A stretch of 50,846 bases of DNA from positions 1-50,846 of the forward strand of contig NZ_AWGE01000026.1 of the NCBI RefSeq assembly GCF_000495815.1. The letters are read 5' to 3'. The notes beneath the pieces are model-generated. The model worked only from the letters and a program-made list of their open reading frames with translations, did no database searches and was not told the DNA's origin. Positions 24,643 through 32,829 of this stretch are shown here, one piece after another. How positions within the stretch are numbered: the stretch's first letter is position 1; each line of letters starts with the position of its first letter. The stretch comes from Asticcacaulis sp. AC466 (GTDB taxonomy: Bacteria > Pseudomonadota > Alphaproteobacteria > Caulobacterales > Caulobacteraceae). Made by a program: the position numbers and the translations under genes.

Positions 24643-25272
24643 ATGTTCGTTATGCGTCAGTCTAAAGCTGTTTCTTTTGCCGCGGTCCGTCCCTGGGCTT
24701 TTGACATAAACGCGTTGCGCCGCGTTTTTCAAGTCCTGCCGGCGTTCGCGGCCGCTTTTTGGCTGGTGGTGGCGGGCCTGGCGACAGGCGTCGTGCCGGC
24801 CCATGCCGAAGACACGACCTACGACACGCCGACCGGATTACCCCTGCCGCGCTGGGCCATGCTGCGCAAGAATGAGGTCTACGCGCGCAATGGGCCCAGC
24901 AAGGATAACCGCATTGTCTGGACCTATCGTCAGGCGACATTGCCGGTGCAGATCATTTCCGAAACGCGCGACTGGCGGCTTGTCTGCGATCCCGATGGCG
25001 GCGTGGCCTGGGTGGCGCGCAGCATGATCCAGGCCCAGAAGACGGTCATGAGCCCGGTCGGGCAGAAGGTGGCCATTCGCAAATCCCCGTCCGCCGACAG
25101 CGATGTGAGGGCCACCTTGCGGCCCCGATCCCTGGCGTCTCTCGATAAATGCAAGAAGGGGTGGTGCCGGATTTCCGCCGACGGCCAGACCGGCTGGGCG
25201 CCCGAATCCGAGCTGTGGGGGACGCAGACGGCGGCGGTTTGCAAACGGCCAGATCCTTTTGCGCCGAAATGA
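24643..25272 (+). CDS. Exported bacterial SH3-like domain protein
   Basis: The 209-residue protein has a long basic N-terminus, one hydrophobic export segment (about 33-50, ending PAHA) and two SH3b-like repeats: one starts PRWAMLRKNEVYARNGPS, the second AIRKSPSADSDVRATL. Both end in the typical G-W-A/V pattern (GGVAWVARS and QTGWAPESELWG). Bacterial SH3 domains of this type often bind cell wall or accompany peptidases; no partner is adjacent. Conserved cysteines in the second repeat (DKCKKGWCRI) could form a disulfide in the periplasm. Confidence 0.88.
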   Translation: MFVMRQSKAVSFAAVRPWAFDINALRRVFQVLPAFAAAFWLVVAGLATGVVPAHAEDTTYDTPTGLPLPRWAMLRKNEVYARNGPSKDNRIVWTYRQATLPVQIISETRDWRLVCDPDGGVAWVARSMIQAQKTVMSPVGQKVAIRKSPSADSDVRATLRPRSLASLDKCKKGWCRISADGQTGWAPESELWGTQTAAVCKRPDPFAPK

Positions 25273-25406
25273 CCCCTTTGCCCCTAAATGATCAGTTGTC
25301 CGTAGATTAAGGCGCTGCAAGCCTTCCTTAACCGTCTTTGGTGGCCAAGCCCTTAATCAGTTCGCGCGATAGTAACCTATCTGTTCAGGTTGCCGGAGCG
25401 CCACCG

Positions 25407-25550
25407 ATGAGTCATTTTAAAATCCAGGTGGAATACCGCCTCGCCTGCCTGGCCATGGAATTGGCCTATGGTCTGACGGCTTTTTTCCGTCAAACCCGGT
25501 TCCGCGCCATGATGAACGCGCACCGTCTGCGTCTGCGTCTGGTCGGCTGA
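25407..25550 (+). CDS. Possible small basic protein (47 residues)
   Basis: The short frame starts MSHFKIQVEYRLACLAMELAYG and ends with Arg-rich MNAHRLRLRLVG. GGAG precedes ATG 25407. It could be one amphipathic or membrane-binding helix followed by a basic tail. Codon usage looks like the neighbours, but without homologues I cannot exclude chance; a longer start at 25338 is possible. Confidence 0.35.
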   Translation: MSHFKIQVEYRLACLAMELAYGLTAFFRQTRFRAMMNAHRLRLRLVG

Positions 25551-25610
25551 TCGGTTTCCGTAGCAAAACTCCGCATAAATCCCTCAAAAGGGTTGAGCCG
25601 ACGCGCCGCA

Positions 25611-25646
25611 TAATGTAACGCATCGTTTTTTAATGTTACACGCATC
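25611..25646. repeat. Direct repeat upstream of fabA
   Basis: TAATGTAACGCATC (25611-25624) recurs as TAATGTTACACGCATC (25631-25646) at a 20-base interval. The second copy's GCATC forms the left arm of the adjoining palindrome. Such paired sites on one face of the helix may be regulator-binding sites or promoter boxes of the fab operon. Confidence 0.45.
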
Positions 25647-25677
25647 AGAAACGTATGAAACGATACGTTGCAGATGC
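25642..25677. promoter_or_regulatory. Nested 36-base palindrome immediately before fabA
   Basis: GCATC-AGA-AACGTAT-GAAACG-ATACGTT-GCA-GATGC: inner arms of 7 perfect bases, outer arms of 5, symmetric 3-base interruptions. It ends 14 bases before ATG 25692, just 5' of the Shine-Dalgarno GGAG. It could be an operator for a TetR-like lipid regulator or, in RNA, a hairpin limiting fabA translation. Neither is proven. Confidence 0.6.
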
Positions 25678-25691
25678 TGCGGAGCCATTTG

Positions 25692-26210
25692 ATGACCGAA
25701 CGCCCCTCATCTTTCTCATATGAAGACCTGCTGGCCTGTGGCCGCGGCGAGATGTTCGGTCCTGGCAACGCCCAGCTTCCGGCGCCACCGATGCTGATGT
25801 TCGACCGTATCGCTCAGATTGCCGATACGGGCGGCGCGTTCGGCAAGGGCTATATCGAAGCGGAACTGGATATCAATCCGGAGCTTTGGTTCTTTGCTTG
25901 CCATTTCATCGGCGATCCGGTCATGCCGGGATGCCTGGGCCTTGACGCCATGTGGCAGCTTGTCGGCTTTTTCCTGGGCTGGAAGGGCAATCCCGGCCGT
26001 GGCCGCGCCCTGGGCGTCGGCGAAGTCAAGTTCACCGGCCAGGTGACACCGAATGTCAAAAAAGTCGTGTACAAGATCGATATGAAGCGGGTCATGTCCG
26101 GCAAACTGATCATGGGCATTGGTGACGGGGTTGTTGAAGCAGACGGCAAGCCTATTTATCAGGCTATGGGCCTGCGTGTCGGCTTGTTCGACGCCAAGGA
26201 ACTCGGTTAA
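25692..26210 (+). CDS. fabA: 3-hydroxydecanoyl-ACP dehydratase/isomerase FabA
   Basis: FabA dehydrates 3-hydroxydecanoyl-ACP and isomerises the trans-2 to the cis-3 double bond, starting anaerobic unsaturated fatty acid synthesis. The 172-residue protein keeps the catalytic pair H71 ([14 protein letters not shown]) and D85 (GLDAMWQL), matching E. coli H70/D84. ATG 25692 is selected because GGAG is 7 bases upstream; a TTG further 5' lies inside the palindrome and is not needed. fabB and fabI follow on the same strand with gaps of 60 and 59 bases, forming an operon. Confidence 0.97.
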   Translation: MTERPSSFSYEDLLACGRGEMFGPGNAQLPAPPMLMFDRIAQIADTGGAFGKGYIEAELDINPELWFFACHFIGDPVMPGCLGLDAMWQLVGFFLGWKGNPGRGRALGVGEVKFTGQVTPNVKKVVYKIDMKRVMSGKLIMGIGDGVVEADGKPIYQAMGLRVGLFDAKELG

Positions 26211-26270
26211 GACCCTGCTCAATGGGGCGACGATTAAATGCCACAGGGCGGCAGAAGATAGGACGTTTGC

Positions 26271-27494
26271 ATGCGTAGAGTCGTAATTACAGGACTGGGG
26301 ATTGTCTCTTCCATCGGCATGGGTGTCGACGAAGTGACGCAGTCGCTGAAAGAAGCGCGCTCGGGGGTTATTTTTGCGGAAGACTATGCGCGCCTGGGCT
26401 TCAAATGCCAGGTTCACGCCGCGCCGAAGGTCGATGACTGGCAGGCCCTGATCGACCGCCGCGCGGCGCGCTTCCTGTCGCCTGGCCTGGCCTATGGCCA
26501 CATCGCCATGGAACAGGCGATCACGTCTTCCGGTCTTGAAAAGGGCGATATTTCTAACGAGCGCACCGGCATTATCTTCGGCGCCGGTGGCCCGTCGACC
26601 AGCGCCATCGTCGCGGCCGCCGACATCACCCGCGAAAAGACATCGCCGAAACGTATCGGGCCATTCGCTGTGCCCAAGGCCATGTCGTCCGGACCGTCGG
26701 CCGTCCTGGCCACCTGGTTCGAAATTCGCGGCATCAACTATTCGATCAGTTCGGCCTGCGCCACCTCCGTGCACTGCATCGGCGCGGCGGCGGAACAGAT
26801 CATGCTGGGTAAGCAGGATGTCATGTTCGCCGGTGGGACCGAAGAACTCGACTGGACGCTCAGCGACATGTTCGATGCCATGGGCGCCATGTCGTCCAAT
26901 TTCAACGATCGCCCGGCGGTTGCTTCGCGCGCCTATGATCGCGATCGCGATGGTTTCGTCATCGCCGGTGGCGCCGGTATGGTCGTTCTCGAAGAATATG
27001 AGCGTGCCCGGGCGCGCGGTGCCAACATCATTGCCGAAGTGGTCGGTTACGCCGCCAATTCCGACGGTTACGACATGGTCGCCCCGTCGGGTGAAGGGGC
27101 TGCGCGCTGCATGAAGATCGCCCTGGCCGAAGCCGGCGGGCGCAAGATCGACTACCTTAACCCGCACGGCACCTCCACACCGGTCGGGGATGAAAAGGAA
27201 ATGGGTGCGGTGCGCGATGTCTTCGGCGCCAACATGCCGATGATCTCATCGACCAAGTCATTGACCGGGCATTCGCTCGGCGCGGCGGGGGCGCAGGAAG
27301 CCATCTATTGCCTGTTGATGATGCAGAACAATTTCGCGGCGGAAAGCGCCAATATCGAAAACCTCGACCCGGCGTTTGACGGCATGCCTATCCTGCGTAA
27401 GCGCCATGACGGTCCCATCGGCACCATCATGTCGAATTCGTTCGGCTTCGGCGGCACGAACGGCTCGATCATTCTGTCGCAAGAAGACCTTTAA
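26271..27494 (+). CDS. fabB: 3-oxoacyl-ACP synthase I FabB
   Basis: The 407-residue condensing enzyme elongates unsaturated acyl-ACP. It begins [16 protein letters not shown], with the nucleophile cysteine in SSACATS (about 163), the first histidine in [11 protein letters not shown] (about 298), the lysine/histidine in [12 protein letters not shown] (about 334) and the C-terminal [12 protein letters not shown]. Its position after fabA and the KAS I-type sequence fit FabB rather than FabF. This operon supplies the cis-unsaturated chains that a membrane needs when no aerobic desaturase acts. Confidence 0.97.
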   Translation: MRRVVITGLGIVSSIGMGVDEVTQSLKEARSGVIFAEDYARLGFKCQVHAAPKVDDWQALIDRRAARFLSPGLAYGHIAMEQAITSSGLEKGDISNERTGIIFGAGGPSTSAIVAAADITREKTSPKRIGPFAVPKAMSSGPSAVLATWFEIRGINYSISSACATSVHCIGAAAEQIMLGKQDVMFAGGTEELDWTLSDMFDAMGAMSSNFNDRPAVASRAYDRDRDGFVIAGGAGMVVLEEYERARARGANIIAEVVGYAANSDGYDMVAPSGEGAARCMKIALAEAGGRKIDYLNPHGTSTPVGDEKEMGAVRDVFGANMPMISSTKSLTGHSLGAAGAQEAIYCLLMMQNNFAAESANIENLDPAFDGMPILRKRHDGPIGTIMSNSFGFGGTNGSIILSQEDL

Positions 27495-27553
27495 GACGGT
27501 TTGCCCGGCCAGTTCCGTGGTTCAAACCCAACCGCAACAAGAGAGATAATCGC

Positions 27554-28369
27554 ATGTCCGACGAATGGAACTTCCCCAAGGGCGACCTGATGAAGGGCAA
27601 GAAGGGTCTGGTCATGGGCGTCGCCAATGACAAGTCCATCGCCTGGGGCATTGCCTGCCAACTGGCGGCCCAGGGCGCGGATATCGCCTTTTCCTATATG
27701 GGCGAATCACTGCTGCGCCGCGTCGAGCCTCTGGCGGCCTCGATCGGCGTGAAGCACCTGATCGAATGCGATGTGTCGTCCGACGCATCGATGGATGACG
27801 CCTTCGCCAAGCTGAAGGACATCTATGGCGAAATCGATTTCGTCATCCATTCCATCGCCTTCGCCAACAAGAACGAGCTGCAAGGCTCGTTCGTTGAAAA
27901 CACGACGCGCGAAGGCTTCCTGCTGGCCATGAATATCTCCGCCTTCTCCTTTGTCGATACAGCGCGCCGTGCCGCCGAATTGATGCCCAACGGCGGGTCT
28001 CTGGTCACCCTGACCTATCTCGGGTCCGAACGCGTCATTCCGAACTACAACACCATGGGTGTCGCCAAGGCCGCGCTTGAAGCGTCTACGCGCTATATCG
28101 CCCGCGATCTGGGCCCCAAGGGCATCCGCGCCAACGCCATTTCGGCCGGTGCCATGCGTACCCTGTCGCTGGCCGGTATTTCCGGCGGCCGCGGGCTTCA
28201 TGCCAAGTCGGGTCAGTTTTCGGCGATGAAGGAAGCGACCTCGATGGAAGGCGTCGCGGGCGCTGCCCTGTGGCTGGCCTCCGATCTCGGCTTCTCGACC
28301 ACGGGCGAAGTTGTCCACGTCGATGCCGGTTTCCACATCATGGGCTTGTCGGAAGAGCAAGAGGGCTAA
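27554..28369 (+). CDS. fabI: Enoyl-ACP reductase FabI
   Basis: FabI catalyses the last, NADH-dependent reduction in each fatty acid elongation cycle. The 271-residue SDR has the NAD-binding GVANDKSIAWGIA (about 21-33) and the catalytic Tyr-x6-Lys in YNTMGVAKAALE. The sequence SYMGESLLRRVEPLA and SIAFANKNELQG match FabI rather than FabV or FabL. It is the third gene of the fabA-fabB-fabI operon, and a metallopeptidase gene starts 1 base after its stop. Confidence 0.97.
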   Translation: MSDEWNFPKGDLMKGKKGLVMGVANDKSIAWGIACQLAAQGADIAFSYMGESLLRRVEPLAASIGVKHLIECDVSSDASMDDAFAKLKDIYGEIDFVIHSIAFANKNELQGSFVENTTREGFLLAMNISAFSFVDTARRAAELMPNGGSLVTLTYLGSERVIPNYNTMGVAKAALEASTRYIARDLGPKGIRANAISAGAMRTLSLAGISGGRGLHAKSGQFSAMKEATSMEGVAGAALWLASDLGFSTTGEVVHVDAGFHIMGLSEEQEG

Positions 28370-28370
28370 G

Positions 28371-28799
28371 GTGCACGGTCTGGCACCCACCCTCGACGAC
28401 ATCGAAACGATTGCCCGGGCAGCCCTCAAACGGCTGCCCGATCCGTTTGCGGGCTATCTGCGCGATGTGGTCCTGATTGTGGAAGATTTCCCGTCCGAAG
28501 AGATGCTCGGCGAATTGGGGATCGAGGATCCGTTTGAGCTGACGGGACTTTACACTGGCCGTCCGGCGGAACTGGAAGCCGTCACGGGCGACCTGCCGGC
28601 CATGATCCACCTGTTTCGCCGCCCGATCCTCGATGAATGGATTGCCTCCGTCGAATATGACGAAGCGGGCAGACTCAAAAGCGCCGGCGTGACGCTGGAA
28701 GACCTGGTCAGCCATGTCCTTATCCATGAAGCCGGTCATCATTTCGGCCTGTCGGACGACGACATGGAATGGCTGGAAACGGAATTGAAAAAGGGGTGA
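28371..28799 (+). CDS. Zincin-like metallopeptidase family protein (DUF1025 type)
   Basis: The 142-residue protein carries the extended zinc motif HEAGHHFGLSDDDME at about 119-133. The HExxH plus a downstream acidic ligand is the minimal zincin core used in this family, whose substrate is unknown. GTG 28371 starts one base past the fabI stop, so the gene is read with the fab operon, with GAGG within the fabI end as ribosome site. Whether it affects fatty acid synthesis is unknown; the link may be transcriptional only. It converges on the hydrolase gene 6 bases further. Confidence 0.88.
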   Translation: MHGLAPTLDDIETIARAALKRLPDPFAGYLRDVVLIVEDFPSEEMLGELGIEDPFELTGLYTGRPAELEAVTGDLPAMIHLFRRPILDEWIASVEYDEAGRLKSAGVTLEDLVSHVLIHEAGHHFGLSDDDMEWLETELKKG

Positions 28800-28805
28800 G
28801 CGCCT

Positions 28806-30191
28806 TTATTTGGCGTGCGCCGACACCCAGTCGGTAATGACCTTCAAGGCGACGGGCGATACGGTTTCCTCGATCTGGCCGTATTCCGAGGGGGCGCCGG
28901 TTTTCGCCGTCTGGAACAGGTGATTGAGGCCGGGCAATTCGGTGACCGTTACGTCGCCATTGTCCTTCAGCGCCTGACGGATTTCCTCCAGATCTGCCTT
29001 GGGCGGCACCTGAAGATCCAGCGCGCCGTTGATGGCCAGGACCGGCACCTTGACCTTGCGCAGGGTCGGGCGCGGATCGGAGCGGAGGAATTCATAGAAC
29101 CATGGTGAAGTCAGTTGCGCCACGGCGGCATCGGCCTGGGCCTGGGTCATCTGGCCGTTGGCGACAAGGCTGGCCGCCAGCGTTTTGGCCTTGCCTTGCG
29201 CATCTTCGAGGCTCGAAGACGCTTTGATCATGTCGAAGGCTTGCTTGTTCATGGCCTGGCCGGTGGCGATTGCCGCTTCTGGTTCACCGGAAGCGCGGGC
29301 AATGGCCGCCTGCTGCATGAGAAGCAGGGTATCGCCGGGCAGGCCGGGGCCTGCCATCAGCACCACGAAGGCAACGGACGGATCGGCCACTGCGACAGCT
29401 GGCGCGATGAGCCCGCCTTCGCTATGACCGATAAGACCGATGCGGTTTTTGTTCACCTCGGGACGGCTTTTCAGCCATTCGACGGCAGCCGTGGCGTCGG
29501 TGGTGAAGTCTGTGGTGGTCGCCGCCTTGTAGTCGCCGCTTGACTGGCCGATGCCGCGCTTGTCGTAACGCAGCACGGCGATGCCCGCACGATTGAGCGC
29601 ATCGGCCAGGACGACGAAAATCTTGTGATTGAAGACGTCTTCGTCACGGGTGTGCGGCCCGGAACCGGCGATCAGCACCACGGCCGGAAAGGGCCCCTTG
29701 CCGTTCGGTACGCTGAATGTCCCGGCCAGCTTGACGCCGGCCGCGCGGCTGTCGAAGCTCACGTCGCTGGCGGTATAGGGATTGGGTCCGGCAGATATGG
29801 CCTGTTCCTGCGGCCGCGCGATGGGGGGCGGCTTGGCGGCCGGGTCGAGGCGCTTGAGGGCGAGTGGCATGGCCTGGCCCTGGGTCCAGGTGCCGGTCCA
29901 GGTCTTCTGGGCATCGTCCCACTTGCCGTCATAGCTGCCGTGGATGGCGGCAATGGAAAAGGCGAGATGGTCGGGTGTAGTGGTGACCGTATCGATGGGA
30001 ATGACGACCGCGCCCTGGTCCGGGCTTTCGAGCGTGCCGCTATAGGCCGCGCCGTCTTTCTTGATGTGGACGATGACATGCAACTGCCCGCCCAGTATGC
30101 CGCCCCAGTCGCCGGCGGCCTCTTCGGCGAGGGCTGGTCCCGATAGCAGCAGGGCCACTGCGCCCCCAAGCAAAGCCAACGACGTCTTCAT
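28806..30191 (-). CDS. Exported alpha/beta hydrolase
   Basis: The 461-residue protein has a signal peptide (MKTSLALLGGAVALLLSG, cleavage near ALA-EE), an N-terminal beta-rich domain of about 110 residues and an alpha/beta hydrolase domain. The nucleophile elbow is IGHSEGG (about 253-258), the acid is likely Asp in INGALDLQVPP and the histidine is in LPGLNHLF. The central DEDVFNHKIFVVLADAL and DKRGIGQSSG segments suit the S9/BAAT-like esterase group. Substrate unknown. ATG 30191 is preferred: GGGGGAG is 6 bases upstream, and the frame's earlier start would put five residues before the signal. Confidence 0.87.
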   Translation of the reverse strand: MKTSLALLGGAVALLLSGPALAEEAAGDWGGILGGQLHVIVHIKKDGAAYSGTLESPDQGAVVIPIDTVTTTPDHLAFSIAAIHGSYDGKWDDAQKTWTGTWTQGQAMPLALKRLDPAAKPPPIARPQEQAISAGPNPYTASDVSFDSRAAGVKLAGTFSVPNGKGPFPAVVLIAGSGPHTRDEDVFNHKIFVVLADALNRAGIAVLRYDKRGIGQSSGDYKAATTTDFTTDATAAVEWLKSRPEVNKNRIGLIGHSEGGLIAPAVAVADPSVAFVVLMAGPGLPGDTLLLMQQAAIARASGEPEAAIATGQAMNKQAFDMIKASSSLEDAQGKAKTLAASLVANGQMTQAQADAAVAQLTSPWFYEFLRSDPRPTLRKVKVPVLAINGALDLQVPPKADLEEIRQALKDNGDVTVTELPGLNHLFQTAKTGAPSEYGQIEETVSPVALKVITDWVSAHAK

Positions 30192-30263
30192 GTAAATCTC
30201 CCCCATAGCGGTAGTTTAGCATATCTCCCAATCATCTGGGTTGTCATTCGGTAAATTGAAAAA

Positions 30264-30289
30264 GACCGCCTGAATCGCTTCAGGCGGTC
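30264..30289 (-). terminator. Rho-independent terminator of the PadR/HAAS operon
   Basis: On the minus strand GACCGCCTGAA-GCGA-TTCAGGCGGTC is followed by TTTTTC. The stem has 11 perfect pairs, which makes this the strongest terminator in the window. It lies about 100 bases past the stop of the HAAS-domain gene. Confidence 0.85.
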
Positions 30290-30388
30290 AGTTCGGCAAC
30301 ACCCGTCAACGCTTCGGCGGGTATTGTTTGGCATGGGTATCGATCCGCCGTCAGCCTCAAAACAGACCGGTGCATTTTCTCCTGTGAA

Positions 30389-30961
30389 TTACTCTCGCTC
30401 AGACCGGCCTTTCAGGCCCTTGAGCGCGAGCACCAGGCTAAGACGCGCCAGTATGGCGTCGATAAACACCAGCGCCGCCAGAACCACATAGATCCAGTTG
30501 CCCAGCATTTCGGAAGCGGCGGGACGCGTGGTGGCGATGCCCAGCACGAACATGTCGGGGCCGATCCACAGGCCCACCAGTTCCGGCCTGGCGATTTTGA
30601 GCAGGATGCAGGCAAGCGCGCCCAGGGTAGTGGCGCCAAATACCAGAAATCCGACAAGGCCCAGGGTGGCGATCAGGCTTTGCCCGGCAACCTGGAAAAG
30701 GGTTCTGGCCATGGTGAGCGCGCGACGGCTGTCCAGGGCCTGGGTCAGGGCGTGTTCATCGAGAAAGGCACGGGCATATTGTTCGGCCTTGCCGAATCCG
30801 GCCAGGGCAGAGGTCGCACTCAAGCCTGCGGCTACGCGCTCTTCCAGGTGGGCCCGCGCTTCGATGACGATATCTTCGCGCTCGGCGGCGGGCAGGGGAG
30901 CCAGCACCTGTTCGAGATAGCTCAGCCAGGTTTCGATGTCGGCGGCGTCCTGTGCACCCAT
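30389..30961 (-). CDS. DUF1700/HAAS-type membrane protein, PadR partner
   Basis: The 190-residue protein has a soluble N-terminal HAAS-like helical domain (about 5-60, with YLEQVLAPLPAAEREDIVIEAR and HLEERVAAGLSATSALAGFG) and two to three membrane helices after residue 90. This class typically sits beside a PadR regulator and is thought to modulate it. ATG 30961 overlaps the TGA of the PadR gene, so the two are co-translated. No enzymatic motif is seen; the signal it senses is unknown. Confidence 0.82.
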   Translation of the reverse strand: MGAQDAADIETWLSYLEQVLAPLPAAEREDIVIEARAHLEERVAAGLSATSALAGFGKAEQYARAFLDEHALTQALDSRRALTMARTLFQVAGQSLIATLGLVGFLVFGATTLGALACILLKIARPELVGLWIGPDMFVLGIATTRPAASEMLGNWIYVVLAALVFIDAILARLSLVLALKGLKGRSERE

Positions 30962-31317
30962 CAGTTTCCCCTCTTCAGAAAGGCATTGAGCCGTTCGGTC
31001 ATTTCCAGCCAGATATCGCCCTGCGCCTTGAGTTCAGTCGCGCCGGCCGCTGTCAGGCCGTAATATTTGCGCGGATGGCTGGCCTCGGCCTCATGGCGCC
31101 ATTCCGACTTGATCAGTCCGGACTTCTCCAGCCGGTGCAGCAGCGGGTAGAGCGTGCCTTCCGACAGCTCCAGTCCCGCTTCCTCACGCAGACCGTCGAG
31201 AATTTTCAGGCCGTATTGCGCACCCTCCTGCAACAGGCGCATGAGGGCGAGTTCGAGCACGCCCTTGTACATCTGGGTGCGGCGGCTTTCGGGCATCTTG
31301 TCGGTGGCGGGCGGCAC
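30961..31317 (-). CDS. PadR family transcriptional regulator
   Basis: The 118-residue protein has the PadR winged helix: VLELALMRLLQEGAQYGLKILDGLREEAGLELSEGTLYPLLHRLEKSGLI and the wing with RKYYGLTAAGATELKAQG. PadR-s1 type repressors of this size control genes for membrane stress or drug efflux. The HAAS membrane partner overlaps its end, and a Bcr/CflA efflux gene lies 78 bases upstream on the same strand, a possible target, by inference only. A terminator follows the operon. Confidence 0.92.
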   Translation of the reverse strand: MPPATDKMPESRRTQMYKGVLELALMRLLQEGAQYGLKILDGLREEAGLELSEGTLYPLLHRLEKSGLIKSEWRHEAEASHPRKYYGLTAAGATELKAQGDIWLEMTERLNAFLKRGN

Positions 31318-31395
31318 ATTAGCCTTTCATGACCAGTTACTTTGTCATGCAAGGTATATGACGGAACGGCGTGGCTGGCAAATGGAATCTTTTGT

Positions 31396-32610
31396 TCAGC
31401 TGTTCCGGTAGAGCCGGCCCTTTTCGGCAATGGCGATCAGGCTGATGGCGATGAGGCCGCAAGCGAGCGCCGCGCCGGGCAGCCAGGCGATATGTCCGGT
31501 CCAGCCCTGGCCGATCAGGCCGGAAACGACGGCGGCGCCGACTGTGGTGATCACGCCTTGCAACGATGCAGCGGTGCCGGCGACATGGCCGACCTTTTCC
31601 ATGGCCACGGCCGAGAAGTTGGAGGTCGACAACGACATCAGGCCCATCGTCAGAGCCTGCAATATAGTGAAGCTGACAAGGGTCTCCTTGCCGGCGGCGG
31701 CCCAGGCCAGATGGATCGCGGTCACGACGATGTAGCCCGTCAGCGCGCTGTGCGAGATGCGCTTGACGCCCAGCTTGACCACGAGCGAGGCATTCAGCGC
31801 CGATGCCGCCCCCATGGTGGCGGCGCAGACCGCGAAGATGATGGCCATCAGATGCGGCTTATGGAAGACATCGGAAAAGATCTGCGGCATCAGGGCGACA
31901 TAGGCCAGAAGGCCGCCAATCAGGAAGGTGATGGCGAACGAATAGAAGATCGAACTGGGCTCGGTAATGACGAAGAAGGCGACGCGGCGGATATGGGAAA
32001 TATCCGGTCGATGACGGTCCGCCGGGTTCATGGTTTCGGGCAGACGTATCCAGGCCCAGATCGCCGTAAGCGTCCCCATGGCGGCCATGATGATGAAGAT
32101 GGCGCGCCACGGCCAGACCAGCAGCACGACCTGGCCCAGGCTTGGCGCCAGAATCGGCACCAGAAGAAACACGACGAAGCTGATCGACATGACCTTGGCC
32201 ATCTGCGAGCCAGAATAGAGGTCGCGAATGATCGATCGCGTGACGACGCCCGTGGTGGCGACGGCCAGCCCCTGGCACAGGCGCAATATCAGCAGGAAGG
32301 TGAAATTCTGGCTGAAGGCGGCGATCAGGCCAAACACGACGTACAGGATAACGCCGCCGATCAGCACGCGTTTGCGTCCCAGCCAGTCGGACATGACGCC
32401 GAAGAAAAGTTGCCCAAAGCCCATGCCGAGGAAATAGATCGAAACGATCCATTGCAGGTGATTATGCACGGTGACGCCGAGATCCTGACCGATGACCGGC
32501 AGGGCGGGCAGCATGGAATCGATGCCGAGCGCGCCCAGCGCCATCAATGAGGCGATCAGGGCGACGAATTCGACAAAGTGCGGCTTACGGGTTTCGACGG
32601 TTTGGGACAT
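31396..32610 (-). CDS. MFS drug-efflux transporter (Bcr/CflA type)
   Basis: The 404-residue protein has twelve predicted membrane helices and the Bcr/CflA sequence pattern: DSMLPALPVIGQDL after helix 1, GMGFGQLFFGVMSDWLGRKRVLI (motif A) after helix 2 and GVVTRSIIRDLYSG after helix 4. It would export a small drug or metabolite using the proton gradient. ATG 32610 begins MSQTVETRKPH and leads straight into helix 1, so the longer frame from 32676 is not needed. No good Shine-Dalgarno sequence is seen. It is upstream of the PadR operon on the same strand. Confidence 0.93.
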   Translation of the reverse strand: MSQTVETRKPHFVEFVALIASLMALGALGIDSMLPALPVIGQDLGVTVHNHLQWIVSIYFLGMGFGQLFFGVMSDWLGRKRVLIGGVILYVVFGLIAAFSQNFTFLLILRLCQGLAVATTGVVTRSIIRDLYSGSQMAKVMSISFVVFLLVPILAPSLGQVVLLVWPWRAIFIIMAAMGTLTAIWAWIRLPETMNPADRHRPDISHIRRVAFFVITEPSSIFYSFAITFLIGGLLAYVALMPQIFSDVFHKPHLMAIIFAVCAATMGAASALNASLVVKLGVKRISHSALTGYIVVTAIHLAWAAAGKETLVSFTILQALTMGLMSLSTSNFSAVAMEKVGHVAGTAASLQGVITTVGAAVVSGLIGQGWTGHIAWLPGAALACGLIAISLIAIAEKGRLYRNS

Positions 32611-32829
32611 GTGGCCGATATAGGCGCAATATTTCGCAAGTGCGAGGGTAAATTGTGGTGCCCCTCTCGCGATCATATCATCCGAACAGAGCAGATTAGC
32701 CCGTCTGCTGTCCGGCCACGCCTTTTCGACGGTTCCGGCCGACGCGACCGCCAGAGGCGTGCAACTTGATTTGGCTCCCGAGTCTTCTGTCGTCCCGGGA
32801 GCTGAATTTACGCACCTTTTGCGGACAGG

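Noticed and set aside
25716-27167. A 483-residue minus-strand frame opposite fabA and fabB
   Set aside because: It is an antisense shadow of two clear operon genes, has no domain and is rich in Gly/Arg/His as expected from reverse GC-rich codons.
31342-32550. A 402-residue plus-strand frame opposite the MFS gene
   Set aside because: Composition of Asp/Gly/His/Gln is typical of an antisense frame. The opposite strand gives a perfect twelve-helix transporter.
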